64,000 nucleotides of DNA from Streptomyces pactum (GCF_002005225.1 NZ_CP019724.1:8412001-8476000); one strand, 5' to 3'. Numbered from the stretch's first letter, positions 1 through 24,100 are shown. Made by a program: numbers and translations. Notes: generated from the letters alone by a model not told the origin.

Positions 1-1
1 C

Positions 2-9102
<9,101 letters not shown>

Positions 9103-9103
<1 letters not shown>

Positions 9104-12100
9104 TGGCTCGTTCCGGGCTGGCCGACGTCCTACCGCTGTCACCGCTGCAAGAGGGGCTGCTGTTCCACTCACTGCTGGACGGCGGGCAGGCCGACCCCTA
9201 CGTCGTGCAGTTGGTCCTCGGACTCGACGGGGCCGTGCGTCCCGACCGGCTACGCCGCGCCGCGGAGCAGGTGCTGACCCGCCACCCGAATCTTCGGGCC
9301 GGCTTCGTCAGCCGACGCGAGGGCACACCCGTCCAGGTCGTGCCGCGCCACGTCACCGTCGACTGGCTGGAGCACGACCTGTCAAGGCTGCCGGAGCCCG
9401 ACCGGGACGCCGAACTGGACCGGCTGCTGCGGGCGGACCGGGACGCCGGCTTCGACCTGACCGAGCCACCGCTGATCCGTTTCATCCTGGTGCGTCTCGC
9501 ACCGGACACCCACCGTTTCGTGGTGACCAACCATCACATCCTGCTCGACGGCTGGTCCGGTCCGCTGCTGCTGCGCGAGCTGTTCGCCCTCTACGCCGCC
9601 GACGGAGACGGCTCGCAGCTCCCACCGGCCCCGCCCTACCGGGACTACCTTGCGTGGCTGTCCCAGCGGGACCGCGAGGAGGCCCGGCGCGTGTGGCGCG
9701 AGGCCCTCACAGGCCTGACAGAGGGGACGCTGGTCCCCACGACCGGCCCCGGACCGCAGCGTGCCGCGGAGCCGGCCCGTCACGAGCATGTCGAGGTCAC
9801 GCTGCCGGAGCGCTTCACCGCGACCCTGCAGGACACCGCGAAGTCGCTGCGCGTCACGGTCAATACAGCGGTGCAGACCTGCTGGGCCCTGCTGCTGGCC
9901 CGGCTGACCGGGCAGCACGACGTGGTGTTCGGCGGAGTGACCTCCGGCCGGCCCCCGGTGCTGCCCGGGATCGAGTCGATGGTGGGCCTGCTGATCAACA
10001 CCGTGCCGGTGCGCGTCCGGCTCGACCCGGCCGAATCGCTCGGCGACCTCGCCGCCCGCATCCAGCGTGAACAGTCCGCGCTCGCCGATCACCAGTACCT
10101 GGGCCTGGCCGAGCTGCAGTCCCTCGCGGGCGTGACCGAACTGTTCGACACCGCTGTGGTGTTCGAGAACTATCCGGTGGACCGGGGCGGCGTCCAGGCA
10201 GCCCTGGACGGGCTGCGGATCTCGGTGGAACACGCCGAGGACACCATGCACTACCCGCTGGGTCTGGTGGCGGCGTTGCGCGGCGACCGGTTGCAGTTGC
10301 GGCTCCAGTACCGCACCGACACCGTCGGCGCCCAGGAGGCGCAGCGCGTCGTGGGCCGGCTGGTCGCCGCCCTGACCGAGCTGGCCCACCGGCCCGGCCG
10401 GCCCGTCGCCGGGACCGATGTGCTCTCCGCGGCCGAGCGGGCCGACGCGCTGGCCCGCGGCCGAGGCGCCGACGTGCCGCTGCCCCCCACCGACCTGGCA
10501 CGCATGGTCCAGGATCAGGCCGCCCAGAGCCCGGACGCCGTGGCGGTCGTCCACGAGGACGCCACGCTGACCTACGCCCAGCTCGACGACCGGACGAATC
10601 GGCTCGCCGCACACCTCGTCGCGAAGGGAGCCGGGCCGGAGCGCACCGTGGCGGTGGCGCTGCCCCGCTCGCTGGAACTCGTGGTGGCCCTGTGTGCGGT
10701 GCACCGTACCGGGGCCGCCTATCTGCCGGTCGATCCCGGCTATCCGCCGGACCGGATCGCGGCGATGCTGGCCGAAGCCCGGCCGGTGGCCGTGCTGGAC
10801 GACCCCGCGTCGGTCCACGTGCCGCAGGCCGACACCGGCACGCTCATGCCGTGCGAGGGCTCACCCCTCCATCCGGCGTACGTCATCTACACCTCGGGGT
10901 CCACCGGCAGGCCCAAGGGCGTGATGGTCAGCCACGCCGCGATCGTCAACCGGCTGCGGTGCATGCAGGACGACCTCCGGCTGGGCCCCGGCGACCGGGT
11001 GCTGCAGAAGACGCCGTCGAGCTTCGACGTGTCGGTGTGGGAGTTCTTCCTGCCGCTCGTCACCGGAGCCACGCTGGTGCTCGCGCGGCCGGACGGCCAC
11101 CGGGATCCGCGCTACCTCGCGGAGCTGATCCAGCGCCAGGACATCACCACGGCCCACTTCGTCCCCTCGATGCTCCAGGCGTTCCTCGAGGAGCCGGAGG
11201 CGCACGCGTGCACCTCGCTGCGGCGCGTGGTGTGCAGCGGCGAGGCGCTCCCCGCCGAGCTGGCGCAGGAGTTCCGGCGGACACTCGACGCCGACCTGCT
11301 CAACTACTACGGCCCGACCGAGGCCGCCGTGGACGTGACGGGCTGGCATGTACGGGACGAGGCCGTACCGATCGGCCGGCCCGGCTGGAACACCCAGGCG
11401 TACGTCCTCGACGCCTGGCTGCGTCCGGTGCCCCCCGGCGTGCCGGGCGAGCTGTACCTGGGCGGCGCGCAGCTCGCCCGGGGCTATCTGGACCGGGCCG
11501 CACTGACCGCGGAGCGGTTCGTCGCCGATCCGTGGACGCCGGGGGAGCGGCTGTACCGCACCGGCGACCTCGCCCGGCAGGACGGCGACGGCGTACTGGA
11601 ATTCCTCGGCCGCACCGACGACCAGGTCAAGATCCGGGGCTTTCGGATCGAACTCGGCGAAGTCGAGACGGTGCTGTCGCGGCATCCCGACGTCCGCCGG
11701 GCCGTGGTGGTGGCACGCGGCCAGGAGCTGGCCGCCTACCTGCTCGTCGAGGCTCCGGTCGACGGGGCCGAGGTCCGTGCCTCGGCCGCCGCCGTGCTGC
11801 CGGACTACATGGTGCCGTCCACCTTCACCACGTTGGCCGAGCTGCCGCTGAGCCCGAGCGGCAAGGTCGACCGCGCCGCGCTTCCCGCACCGCACCGCAC
11901 CGCGGGCGGCCGGCAGGCCCGTGACCCGCGCGAGGCCATCCTCTGCGGACTCTTCGCCGAGGTGCTGGGGCTCCCCGAGGCCGGTGTGGACGACGACTTC
12001 TTCGCCCTCGGCGGACACTCGCTGCTCGCCACCCGCCTCGCCAATCGCATCCGGTCCACCCTCGGTGTCGAGGTCGCCCTGCGGCAGTTGTTCGAGACCT

Positions 12101-15100
12101 CGACCGTGGCCGGTCTGACGGCCGCGCTGAACAACACCGGAGCAGCCAGACCGCGGATTCGACCGCTGCCGCGGCCCGATCGCATACCGCTCTCCTTCGC
12201 CCAGCGCCGGCTGTGGTTCCTCAACCGGCTCGAAGACCGCAGCCCGACCTACAACATCCCCGTCGTGCTGCGGCTGGCCGGACATCTGGACCCCGCCGCG
12301 CTGCACGCCGCCCTCGCCGACGTGGTGCGGCGGCACGAGAGCCTGCGCACCGTCTTCCCGGCCACCGACGGCGTGCCGCACCAGCTCGTGCTCGAGCCCG
12401 AGGCCGGCGCGCCCCGGCTGGACATCGCCGTGGTGGACCCCGCGGAACTGGACGGCGCGGTCCGCGCGGCCGTGGCGCACGGCTTCGACCTGGAGACCGA
12501 ACCCCCACTGCGCACCTGGCTGTTCACCCAGGCAGCCGGCACCGCGGGCGGCGAGGAGCACGTGCTGGTCCTGCTGCTGCACCACATAGCCGGTGACGGC
12601 TGGTCGCTCAAGCCCTTGCTCGACGATCTCGGTGCGGCCTACGACGCGCGGCGCCGTGGCGCGGAGCCCGGCTGGACGCCGCTGCCCGTGCAGTACGCCG
12701 ACTACACCCTCTGGCAGTCCCGGCTGCTCGGCGATCAACAGGACGGCACCAGCCTCCTCGCGCAGCAGACGCGGTACTGGACCGCCGCGCTCGACGGCGT
12801 CGCAGCGGAGCTGGAATTGCCGACCGACCGGCCGCGCCCCCCGATGGCCAGCTATCGCGGCGACACCGTCGACTTCACGTTCGACGCGGACCTGCACGCC
12901 GGTCTCACCACCCTGGCGCGGACCGACGGGGCCACCCTGTTCATGGTGCTGCAGGCCGCCTTCGCCGCTCTGCTGACCCGGCTCGGGGCCGGCACCGACA
13001 TCCCGCTCGGCACGCCTGTCGCAGGCCGCACCGACGACATCCTCGACCCGCTGGTCGGCTTCTTCGTCAACACGCTGGTACTGCGGACGGACACGTCGGA
13101 CAACCCCGGCTTCCGGGAACTGCTGGCCCGGGTCCGCACCACCGACCTCGACGCCTACGCCCACCAGGACCTGGCGTTCGAGCACCTGGTCGAGACACTC
13201 AACCCCGCACGCTCGCTGTCCGGCAACGCGCTGTTCCAGGTGATGTTCGCGCTCCAGAACGTGGCGGCCGTGACAGCCGACCTGGCCGGGTTGACCGCTA
13301 CCCCGTACCCCGTGCACGCCCGCAACGCCAAGTTCGACCTGTTCGTCAGCATGGCCGAGCGGCGCACCGCGACGGGGAGCCCCGACGGGGTGTACGGCAC
13401 GGTCGAGTACGCCACCGACCTGTTCGACCGGGAGACCGTGGAGCGGCTCGTCGCCTGGTACGAAGCCTTCCTGCGCGCCGTGCTGCGCGATCCCGCGACA
13501 CCCATCGAGCACGTCGACTACCTCGGCCCCGACGAGCGACGCGACCTGCTGACGGCCAGGAACGACACCGCCCGGCCCCTGCCCGACCACTACCTGCACG
13601 AGCGGTTCCAGCAGCAGGTCGCCGCCGCCCCCGACGCCCTGGCGGTGCGCTGCGGCACCGAGCAGGCGACGTACGCACAGCTCAACGAGCGCAGCAACCG
13701 GCTGGCCCGGGAGCTGATCGCCCGGGGCATCGGCCCGGAGCACGTCGTGGCGCTGGCCGTCCCGCGCTCGGTGGACATGGTCGTGGCGATGCTGGCCGTG
13801 CAGAAGGCCGGCGCGGTGTACCTCCCCATGGACCCCGCCCATCCGGCGGAGCGTCTGGCGTTCCTGATCTCGGACGCCCGCCCCGTCGCGCTCATCACCC
13901 GTACGGAGATCGCGCCCACCCTGCCGGAGACCGACACCCCGACGATCGTTCTCGGCGATCCCGCGGCAGAGGACGGGCTGTCCGCGCGTGCGAGCACCGA
14001 TCCCGTCGACACCGACCGCGTATCGCCGATCCGGCCGGACAACGCCGCCTACATCATTTACACCTCCGGCTCCACCGGCCGCCCCAAGGGCGTGCTGATC
14101 TCGTACCGGAGCATCATCAACAACCTGACCGGATTCGCCGAGCGGTTCCCGGTCGGTCCGCACGACCGCGTCCTGGCGACGGCGACGATCGCGTTCGACA
14201 TCGTCGCCGTCGACGTCTACCTGCCGCTGCTGCACGGCGCAAGCGTGCTCATCGCCGAGCCGGAGACCATCCGCAACCCGGTCGCGCTGTCGGGACTCGC
14301 CGCGGCGAGCGGGGCCACGGTCCTCCAGGCCACCCCCTCGCTGTACCGCACGATGCTGGCCAACGCCCCCGAAGGCCTGCGCGGTCTGCGGCTGCTCGTC
14401 GGCGGTGAGGCGCTGACCAGCAGCGTCGCCGAACAGATGGGCGCGGTGGGCAGCCAGGTGGTCAACCTCTACGGGCCCACCGAGACCACCGTGTGGAGCA
14501 CCCTGGCGGAGGTCGACCCGTCCCCAACGGCCACCGACGGCCCGCCCCCGGTGGGCAGCCAGACCCAGAACGTCCGGATGTACGTGCTGGACGCCAGCCT
14601 CCGCCCGGTGCCGTGCGGGGTCACCGGCGAGCTGTACATCGCCGGCACGGGGCTCGGCCGGGGTTACCTCAACCGCAGGCCGCTGACCGCTGAGCGGTTC
14701 GTCGCCGATCCGTTCGACGAACCGGGCGGCCGGATGTACCGCACCGGCGACCTCGTGCGCTGGCGGCGGGGCGGCGGACTCGCCTTCGTCGGCCGGGCCG
14801 ACGACCAGGTCAAGGTGCGCGGCTTCCGCATCGAACTGGGCGAGATCGAGGCCGCGTTGTCGCGGCAGGAGCACATCGCCGAGGCCACGGTCCTGCTCGG
14901 CCGGGCGAGCGACGGCGAACGCCGACTCGTCGGCTATGTCGTTCCCGGCGCCGAGTGGGCAGCCGGCCGGGACGAGCAGGAGGAGGACGAGCAGGTCCGG
15001 TTCTGGCGCGAGCTGTACGACTCGCTCTACACCGAGCAGGTCGCGGACGGCGGCTTCTGGGACGACTTCACCGTCTGGCAGAGCAGTTACGACGGCCGGC

Positions 15101-18100
15101 ACATCCCGCTGGAGGACATGGAGCGGTGGCGGTCGGCCGCCGTCGACCAGGTACTGCGCCTCGACCCCCGCCGGGTGCTGGAGATCGGCGTCGGCAATGG
15201 GCTGTTGCTGTCCCGGCTCGCCCCGCACTGCGAGGCGTACTGGGGAACCGACTTCTCCCCGTCGGTCATCGCCGCGCTGCAGGAGCAGCTCCGGGCGCGC
15301 GGCGAGGACCTGCCGGGAGTGCGGCTGCGCGTACAGGCCGCCGACGACACGGACGGGCTGCCCCGCGACTTCTTCGACACCATCGTCCTCAACTCCGTGG
15401 TCCAGTACTTCCCCCACGCCGGCTATCTCGTGGACGTCCTGCGCGCATGCCTGGAGCTGCTGGTGCCAGGCGGCGCGATCGTCCTGGGCGACATCCGGAA
15501 TCTGCGCCTGCTGCGCTGCCTGCAGAGCGCCGTCGCCGCCCACCGACTCACGGAGGAATCCGACACCTCGTCGGTCCGCGCGGTGGTGGAGCAGAAGGTC
15601 GCCACCGAGGAGGAACTGCTCCTGGCGCCCGACTTCTTCGTCGCCCTGGGCCGCTCGCTGCCGGGTATCGGCGGGGTGGACGTCAGGCTCAAGCGGGGCA
15701 GGTTCGACAACGAGCTGTCGCGCTACCGCTACGAAGTGGTGATCACCAAAGCGCCCACCGCCGCGCAGCCCGTCGACCGGTTGCCCCGACTGCCCTGGGC
15801 GGACCTGGCCCCGGCCGACGCGCCCACCGACGCCGCCATCGACACGCTGGCCGACGCGCTGCGCGACGCGCCGACCGGCCTGCGGGTGACCGAGGTGCCC
15901 AACGGCAGGCTGCTGGCCGAGTTCGACGCGATGAGCGAACTCAACCGGGGCGGCGGCGTCGCGCGGGTCCTTTCCGAACTGCACGCCGAAGCCGCCGGGG
16001 TCGATCCGGAGGATCTCCACGACCTCGGCGCGCGCTGCGGCTTCCAGGTGGTGACCACCTGGTCCGCGTACGGCCGCGACGAGTGCTTCGACGCGGTCTT
16101 CCTGCCGCGCGACGCTTCCGCCGCCGTGGTGCCGGCGTACGAAGGACCTCGGGCCGGGGCCGACCCGCTGGTCCACGCCAACAGCCCGGCCCGCACCCGC
16201 AGGCTGCGCGCGTTCAACGACGAACTGCGCACCCGACTGCGCCGGTGGCTGCCGGACTACATGATTCCCGCTGCCTTCGTGGCACTCGATCAACTGCCGC
16301 TCACCGTCAACGGCAAGCTGGACCGGCGGGCGCTGCCGAAGCCCGACTTCGGCGCCCTGTCGGCCGGCCGGCCGCCTCGCACGTCGCGCGAGAACGTGCT
16401 CTGCGAGCTGTTCGCCGAAGTGCTCGGAGTGCCGAAGGTGACCATCGACGACGACTTCTTCGCCCTCGGCGGCCACTCGCTGCTGGCGACCAGGCTGGTC
16501 AGCAGGATCAGGACGGTCACCGGGACCGAGATCCCCATCCGCCGGATCTTCGAGGGCCCCACCGTCGCGGCGCTCAGCGAACGGCTGGAAGCCGAGCAGC
16601 CGGCCCGGCCGGCGCTGATGCGGCGGCCCCGGCCGGAGCGGGTGCCGCTGTCGTTCGCCCAGTTGCGCCTGTGGTTCCTCAACCGCTTCGAGACGTCCTC
16701 GCCCAGCTACAACCTTCCGCTGGTGCTGCGGTTGCACGGCAGCCTCGACCGAGCCGCGCTGCGGGCCGCGCTCGGCGACCTGGTGGACCGGCACGAGACG
16801 CTCCGCACGGTCTTCCCCGAGCAGGACGGCGAACCCTTCCAGCTCGTATCGCCGGCCGAGCAGGCGCGTCCGGCATGCCCCGTGGTGGACGTCGACCCCG
16901 CCGCTCTGCCACAGGCCCTGGCCGCGGCGGCGCGGACGCCCTTCGACGTCACGCTGGACCCCCCGTTGCGCGCCACGCTCTTCGCGGTGGCTCCGCGGGA
17001 ACACGTGCTGTTGCTGGTCCTGCACCACATCGCCGGCGACGGCTGGTCCATCGGCCCGCTCGCCCGCGACCTCACCGCCGCCTACCGGGCCCGCCTGCAC
17101 GACGAGGAGCCGGCCTGGCCGGAACTCGCCGTGAGCTACGCCGACTACGCCCTGTGGCAACGCGAGGTGCTCGGCAGCACCGCGGACCCCGACAGCGCCG
17201 TCTCCCGGCAGCTCGTGTACTGGCGGCGGACGCTCGCTGCGGCACCCCCTGAGATGCCCCTGCCGGTCGACCGGCCGCGGTCCGCGGCCGCCGCACCGGC
17301 GGGCGAGCGGCTCGCCTTCGAACTCGACGCCGCACTGCACGCCAAGCTGCTCGACGTCGCGCGGAAGCACCGGGCCAGCCTGTTCATGGTGGTGCAGAGC
17401 GCCCTGGCCGCCGTCCTCACCCGGCTCGGCGCGGGCACGGACGTCGTGCTCGGCGGCGCCATCGCCGGCCGGACCGAGGCGGCGGTCGAGAACCTCGTGG
17501 GCTTCTTCGTCAACACGTTGGTGCTGCGCCTCGACACCTCCGGCGACCCGTCGTTCGGCGAACTGCTGGACCGGGCCCGGCAGGTCGACCTGGCGGCGTA
17601 CGACAACCAGGAGCTGCCGTTCGAGTACCTCGTCGAGGCACTCAACCCGCAGCGGTCCCTCGCCCGTCATCCGCTGTTCCAGGTGATGCTGGTGCTGCAG
17701 AACGCGCCGCGGACGGACGTCACGCTGCCCGGCGTGCGCATCACCGGCGAGCCACTGGACGTCGGCGCGGTCAACTTCGACCTGGGCTTCAACCTCGCCG
17801 AACGGGAACCGGTGGCAGGCCGCCCCGGCGGCGTGGCCGGCATGGTGGAGTACCGGTCGGACCTGTTCGACCGGGACACCGTGGAGCGGATCACCGACCG
17901 GTTGCGGCGGCTGTTGACGGCCGTCGCGGCCGACCCGGCACTGCCGATCGGCGCTGTGGACCTGTCCGGGGGAGACGCACTCGACCACCGGCTGCGGCCG
18001 GTGCCGGCGGACCGGGAGATTGACCTGGCCCGGATCGAGGAGGTGCTCGCCCAGTTCGACGGCGTACGGGAGGTCGCCGCCGTACTGCGCGACGCCGCAC

Positions 18101-21100
18101 AGCCGTCGGAGCGTTCGGTCGCCGTCCACGTGGTGACCTCGCAGGACGTCGCCTGCGACGCCGACCGGTTGCGCGCCTTCGCCCTGCAGTGGCTGCCCGA
18201 GCACCTGGTGCCGGCCTCGTACACCGTCCTCACCGGCACCGACGAGGTCACCGCCGCCGGTGCGGACCCGACGCCGTGGGTCGGTGAGCGGACGCCGCCG
18301 GCCACGCCGCGGCAGGAGATCCTGTGCGGGCTCTTCGCCGATGTGCTCGGCAAGCCCGCGGTGGGCGTGCACGACGACTTCTTCGCGCTCGGCGGACACT
18401 CCTTGCTGGCCACGCGCCTGGTCAGCCGGGTCCGCGAGACGCTCGGGGTGGAACTCCCCATCCGCCGGCTGTTCGAGGTGCCGACGGTGCACGGGCTCGA
18501 CGCCGTACTCGACGAACACGGCGCCGGCCGTCCCGCGGTGGTGGCCATGTCCCGGCCCGCACGGATCCCGCTGTCCTTCGCGCAGCTACGGCTGTGGGTG
18601 CTCCACCAGGTGGAGGGGCCGTCGGCCACGTACAACATCCCGTTCGCGCTGCGGCTGACCGGCCCGCTGGACGACGCGGCGCTGCGGGACGCGCTGCGGG
18701 ATGTGGTGGACCGGCACGAGGTGCTGCGCACCACGTTCGGCAGCGAGGCGGGCGTCCCCCACCAGCGGGTCCGGTCCGTCGAGGACGTCCCACCCGGCAT
18801 GCCGGTGCGCGACGTGCGGACCGAGGAGCTTCCCGCCGAGCTGGCTGCGGCGTCGTCCCACCCGTTCGACCTCGCCACCGAAGCACCGCTGCGGGCGACG
18901 CTGTTCCGGCTCGCGCCCGAGGACCACGTGCTGTCGCTCGTGGTGCACCACATCGCCGCCGACGGCGCGTCGCTGGGCCCGCTCGGCGCGGACCTGTCGA
19001 CCGCCTACGCCGCCCGCAGGCGAGGCACCGCACCTGACTGGGAACCGCTGGCCGTGCAGTACGCGGACCACACGCTGTGGCAGCGCGCCACGCTCGGCGA
19101 CGAGGACGATCCCGACAGTGTGCTGGCCCAGCAGATCCGTTACTGGACCGGCGCGCTGGACGGGATGCCCGACGAGCTTGCGCTGCCCGCCGACCGCCCG
19201 CGCCCCGCGGTCGCCGGGCACGAGGGCGCGGTGGTCGAGTACGCCGTCTCGCCCGAGACCCACCGGTCGCTCGCCGAACTCGCCGAACGCCACGGCGTGA
19301 CGCTGTTCATGGTGCTGCACGCGGCCCTGGCCGCCGTGCTCACCCGGCACGGCGCCGGCACCGATGTGCCGATCGGCACACCGGTGGCCGGCCGCGGCGA
19401 CAGTGTGCTGGAACCGCTGATCGGCTTCTTCGCCAACACTCTGGTACTGCGCACCGACACCAGTGGCGATCCGGACTTCGTCACCCTGCTGGACCGGGTC
19501 CGGCGCACCGACCTCGCCGCGTACTCCCACCAGGACGTGCCCTTCGAACGGCTCGTCGACGTCCTCGGCGTCGAACGGTCGTTGGCCCGAAACCCCTTGG
19601 TGCAGGTGATGCTGGCGTTCGACCAGCACCGTGAGGCCGCGCTGGACCTCGACGGGGTCGGCGTGCGATCCCACCCCACCGGCTACGCCGCGGCCAAGTA
19701 CGACCTCGCGGTCAACGTCGCCGAGCGCCGCGGACCCGACGGGGAACTCCTGGGCCTCACCGGGGCCTTGGAGATCGCCACGGAGCTGTTCGACCGACGG
19801 ACAGGAGAGGAGCTCGCCGAACGCCTGGTTCTCTTCCTGGATCAGGTCGCGGCCGATCCCACACTACGGATCGGTGCGGCACGCCTGGAGCCGGCCACCG
19901 ACCAGTTCCCATGGAACGACACGGACCGCACCGTCCCCGTCGAGCACGCGCTGGCGGCCTTCGAACGGCAGGTCCGACACCACCGCGACCGCGACGCCGT
20001 CGTGTGCGGCGAGGACCGGATCAGCTATCAGGAGCTGAACGAGAGGGCCAACCGGCTGGCTCACCGGCTCATCGCGCGGGGGATCGGTGCCGAACAGATC
20101 GTCGCGCTCCACCTGCCACAATCCATCGATCTGGTCGTCGCTCTGCTGGCGGTGCTGAAATCCGGCGCAGCGTATCTGCCAGTGGACCCCGACTACCCGC
20201 CCGAGCGAGTGCGCCTGCTGTTCGACCGCGCCGCTCCCACACTGGTTCTCGCCAAGGGCGACGTAGGACCGACGACCGCACCCGTCCTGGACCCGGCGCA
20301 ACACCTGCCGAACCTGCCCACGCACGACCCGACCGACGCCGATCGGCTGGTCCCCTGGACGCCTGACCACCCGGCCTACCTGATCCACACCTCCGGGTCG
20401 ACCGGCACACCCCGGGGCGTCCTGGTGACCCACCGCGGACTTCCGGGCCTGGCCCGCAGCCTCGCGGATGCCTACCAAGTCACACCAGACAGCCGTGTTC
20501 TGGAGTTCGCCTCACCCGGCTTCGACGTGGCGACCGGGGACCTTCTGTTCACGCTGTCATCAGGTGCAGCCGTGGTGCTGCCCGATAGCGACCGGGTCAC
20601 TGCTGCGGCGAACCTGGCTGAACTGATGGCGCGTCACGGCGTCACGCACACGACGCTGACCCCGACCGTTGCCGCAGCCATCCAGCCCGGTGCCCTGCCG
20701 GACGGCTTCGTGCTCGCACTGGGCAGCGAGACGGTGCCCGGTTCGCTCGTCAACCGATGGGCTTCGACCTGCCGAGTCCTGAATGTCTACGGCCCGACTG
20801 AATGCACGGTGGCGTCGACCATCACGGGGGCGTTGACCGATGGTGGTACCCCGCCCCTCGGCCGGCCGCTTGCCAACACCAGGGCGTACGTGCTCGACCA
20901 CGCTCTGCGCCCGGTGCTGCCCGGAATGGTCGGGGAACTCTACCTGTCAGGTCCCGGACTGGCCCGGGGCTATCGAGGGGAACCGGCCGCGACCGCCGGC
21001 CGGTTCGTCGCTGATCCGTACGGCGCCCGGGGTGCGCGCATGTACCGCACGGGAGACCTGGTGCGGCGGCGCCGGGACGGCAACCTCGAGTTCATCGGTC

Positions 21101-24100
21101 GGGCAGACGGGCAGGTGAAGATTCGCGGTCATCGCGTGGAACTGGGCGAGGTCGAGCAGAACCTTCTCGGCCACCCCTGCGTGCGCGCCGCCGCGGCGGC
21201 TGCTTTCACCACGCCGACCGGGGAACGGCTGGCTGGTTACGTAGTCGCCGAACCCGGCGGCGTCAACCTCCCCGAGCTGCGCGGGTGGCTTGCCGAGCGG
21301 GTCCCCGACCACCTCGTGCCGACCGCGCTGGTCCCGGTGGACAGCCTGCCGTTCACCGCCCACGGCAAGGTGGACCGGACAAGACTGCCTGCTCCCCTCA
21401 CCCATACGGACAAGGGTGCCGGTCGAGTGTCGGACGCCGCTTCAGGCACCGAGGACGAGCGCATTCTGTGCCGCCTGATCGCAGACCTGCTGGGGCAGCC
21501 GGCCCCCCCGGTCGACGGCCACTTCTTCGAACTCGGCGGCGACAGCATCCTGGCCATCCAACTGGTCAGCCGGGCGGGCAGGGAAGGCCTCTCGCTGACC
21601 ACACGCGACGTATTCGCTCACCCGGTGATCGCGGAACTCGCCGCCGTAGCTCGGTCCGGTCGCCGTACATCGGCGGTGGTGTCCGAGCGGGGGGTGGGGT
21701 CCGTCCCGCTGACGCCGATCATGCACTGGCTTCGCGAACTCGGCGACGACGTGGCGGACTTCCAGCAGTCCGTCGTCGTTCCCGTTCCGCCGGGCCTCGG
21801 TCAGGAGCAGGTGAGCCTCGCGCTCCAGTCCGTTGTGGACCACCACGACGCGCTGCGGATGCGGCTGTCCCGCGACCACGACACGGAACTGTGGGCGCTG
21901 GACATACCCGAGCCGGGGGCCGTCACCGCCCACGACCTGCTGGTCTGCGTGGACGCGTCCACTTTGTCCGGCGAGGATCTGAGCCGGCTGACGGCCCGGT
22001 CAGTGGCGGAGGCCCGGGCCCGCCTGGACCCGGACAACGGCGTCATGCTCGAAGCGGCGTGGCTGTCGAGTGGCCCCGGCGCCACCAGCCGGCTGGCCCT
22101 CACCGCACATCACCTGGTGATCGACGCGGTGTCCTGGCGCATCCTGGCCGCCGATCTGGCGGCGGCCTTCGCCGACCTGACGGCGGGCCGGCCCATCGAA
22201 CTGGCGCCCGTCGGCACGTCGTTCAAGCGCTGGGCGCAAGAGCTGGTCGCCTCCTGCGGAAACCGCACCCGGCTGGCCGAAACCCGCTACTGGGCGACGG
22301 TGCTGCGCACCCCCGACCCCCTGCTGGGCGAGCGCGCCCTCGATCCCGAAACGGACACGGTCGCCACCGCCCGGTCCCTCCGGCGGACGGCGCCGAACGG
22401 GACGACGGCCGCACTGCTCACCGAAGTTCCCGCGGCGTTCCACGGCAGGGTCACCGACGCCCTGCTCACCGCGCTGGCCCTGGCCGTGGACGAGTGGCGG
22501 ACGCGGCGGGACATCCCGGCCACGAGCGCGGTCCTGGTTGATGTCGAGGGACATGGCCGGGTCGAGCACGATGGCATGGATCTCACCCGGACCGTCGGCT
22601 GGTTCACCACGCTGCACCCGGTGGCGCTCGACCCCGGGGCACTGGACTGGGCCGAGGTCCGCCGCGGGGACGACGGCATCGGCGCGGCCGTGAAGCGCGT
22701 CAAGGAGCAGTTGCGGTCGGTCCCTGACAGCGGCATCGGATTCGGACTGCTGCGCTACCTCAACCCGCAGACGATGTCCGCACTGGCACGGGCGGGCGCA
22801 CCGCAGATCTGTGTGAACTACCTCGGCCGGCTGAGTGGTTCACCCGAAACCGACGTCGCGGCCGCCCTGCCCCGGGAGACCGCCACCCGGGCGCTGGCAC
22901 ACGCGGTGGCGCTCGACACCCTCGTCAGAGACACCCCGCAGGGACCGCGGCTGGTCGCCAACTGGACATGGCCGAGCGATCTGCTGGCCGAACGAGACAT
23001 GGCGGAGCTGGCCGACCTGTGGTTCGAGGCGTTGGCCGGCATCGTCGACCACGCGCGCCGTACGGCCGGCGGCCGCACGCCCTCCGACTTTCCGCTCGTC
23101 GACCTGGACCAGAAACAGGTGGACTGGATCGAGCAGACCTGGCCGGCACCGGCCGACGTGCTGCCGCTCGCACCGCTGCAGGAGGGCATGCTCTTCCACG
23201 CACTGCTGCGAGGACGCTCGGACTCCGGCGACCCCTACGGGGACGAGCCCGATGGGGACGATCCCTATGTGGTGCAGACCATCCTCGCCGTGCCCGGCAG
23301 TCCGAGTCCGAACACGTTGGAGCGTGCGGTGCAGACGGTCCTCGACCGGCACGACGCCCTGCGCGCGGCGTTCGTCCAGCCGCCGGACGGCCCCTGGGTG
23401 CAGGTGATTCCAGAGAAGGTCAGAGCGCCGTGGCGGGTGCGCACCGCGGCAGACCAGGCTGAACTGGCCGCGCTCGCCGCGGCGGAACGACGCGAGGGAT
23501 TCGACCCGTCCGACCCGCCCCTGGCCCGCTTCCTGCTGGTGCAGATGCCCGACGACGGTCACGCGGCGTCCGAGCGATCCGCCGGGCACCGGCTCGTCGT
23601 GACCAACCATCACATGCTGCTGGACGGCTGGTCGCTGCCGTTGCTGCTGCGCGAGATCTTCGCCGCCTGCCGTCCCGGCGCCGACGAGGGTCGCGACGGC
23701 GACGGACTGCCGGCGCCGACTCCCTACCGGGCGTACGCGTCATGGCTGGCACAGCAGGACGTTCAGGCCGCCGAACGCATCTGGCAGGCAGCACTGTCGG
23801 GGGTGGACGGCTGCCTCGTCGTCCCGGGCGCGGGCCGCACCACGGGACCTCGGCGGGAGCTGCACCGACGGTTGCCCGAGCGGGTTGCCGCACGTCTTCG
23901 GGACACCGGCCGGACCCTCGGGGTCACCACCAGCACCATGGTGCACACCGCGTGGGGGCTGGTACTCGGACGGCTCACCGGACGGTGGGACGTGGTCTTC
24001 GGCAGCGTGGTGTCCGGCAGGCCCCCGGCCGTACCCGGCATCGAGTCGATGATCGGCTGCCTCATCAACACGGTTCCCGTCCGGCTGCGACCGCGGCCGG

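Noticed and set aside
10861..18519. A 2,552-codon open frame on the - strand across the second NRPS, and similar ones at 362-4003 and 4337-7672
   Set aside because: Antisense shadows from high third-position G+C; no family motifs, Arg/Gly/His/Val-rich, and the + strand carries unmistakable NRPS domains.
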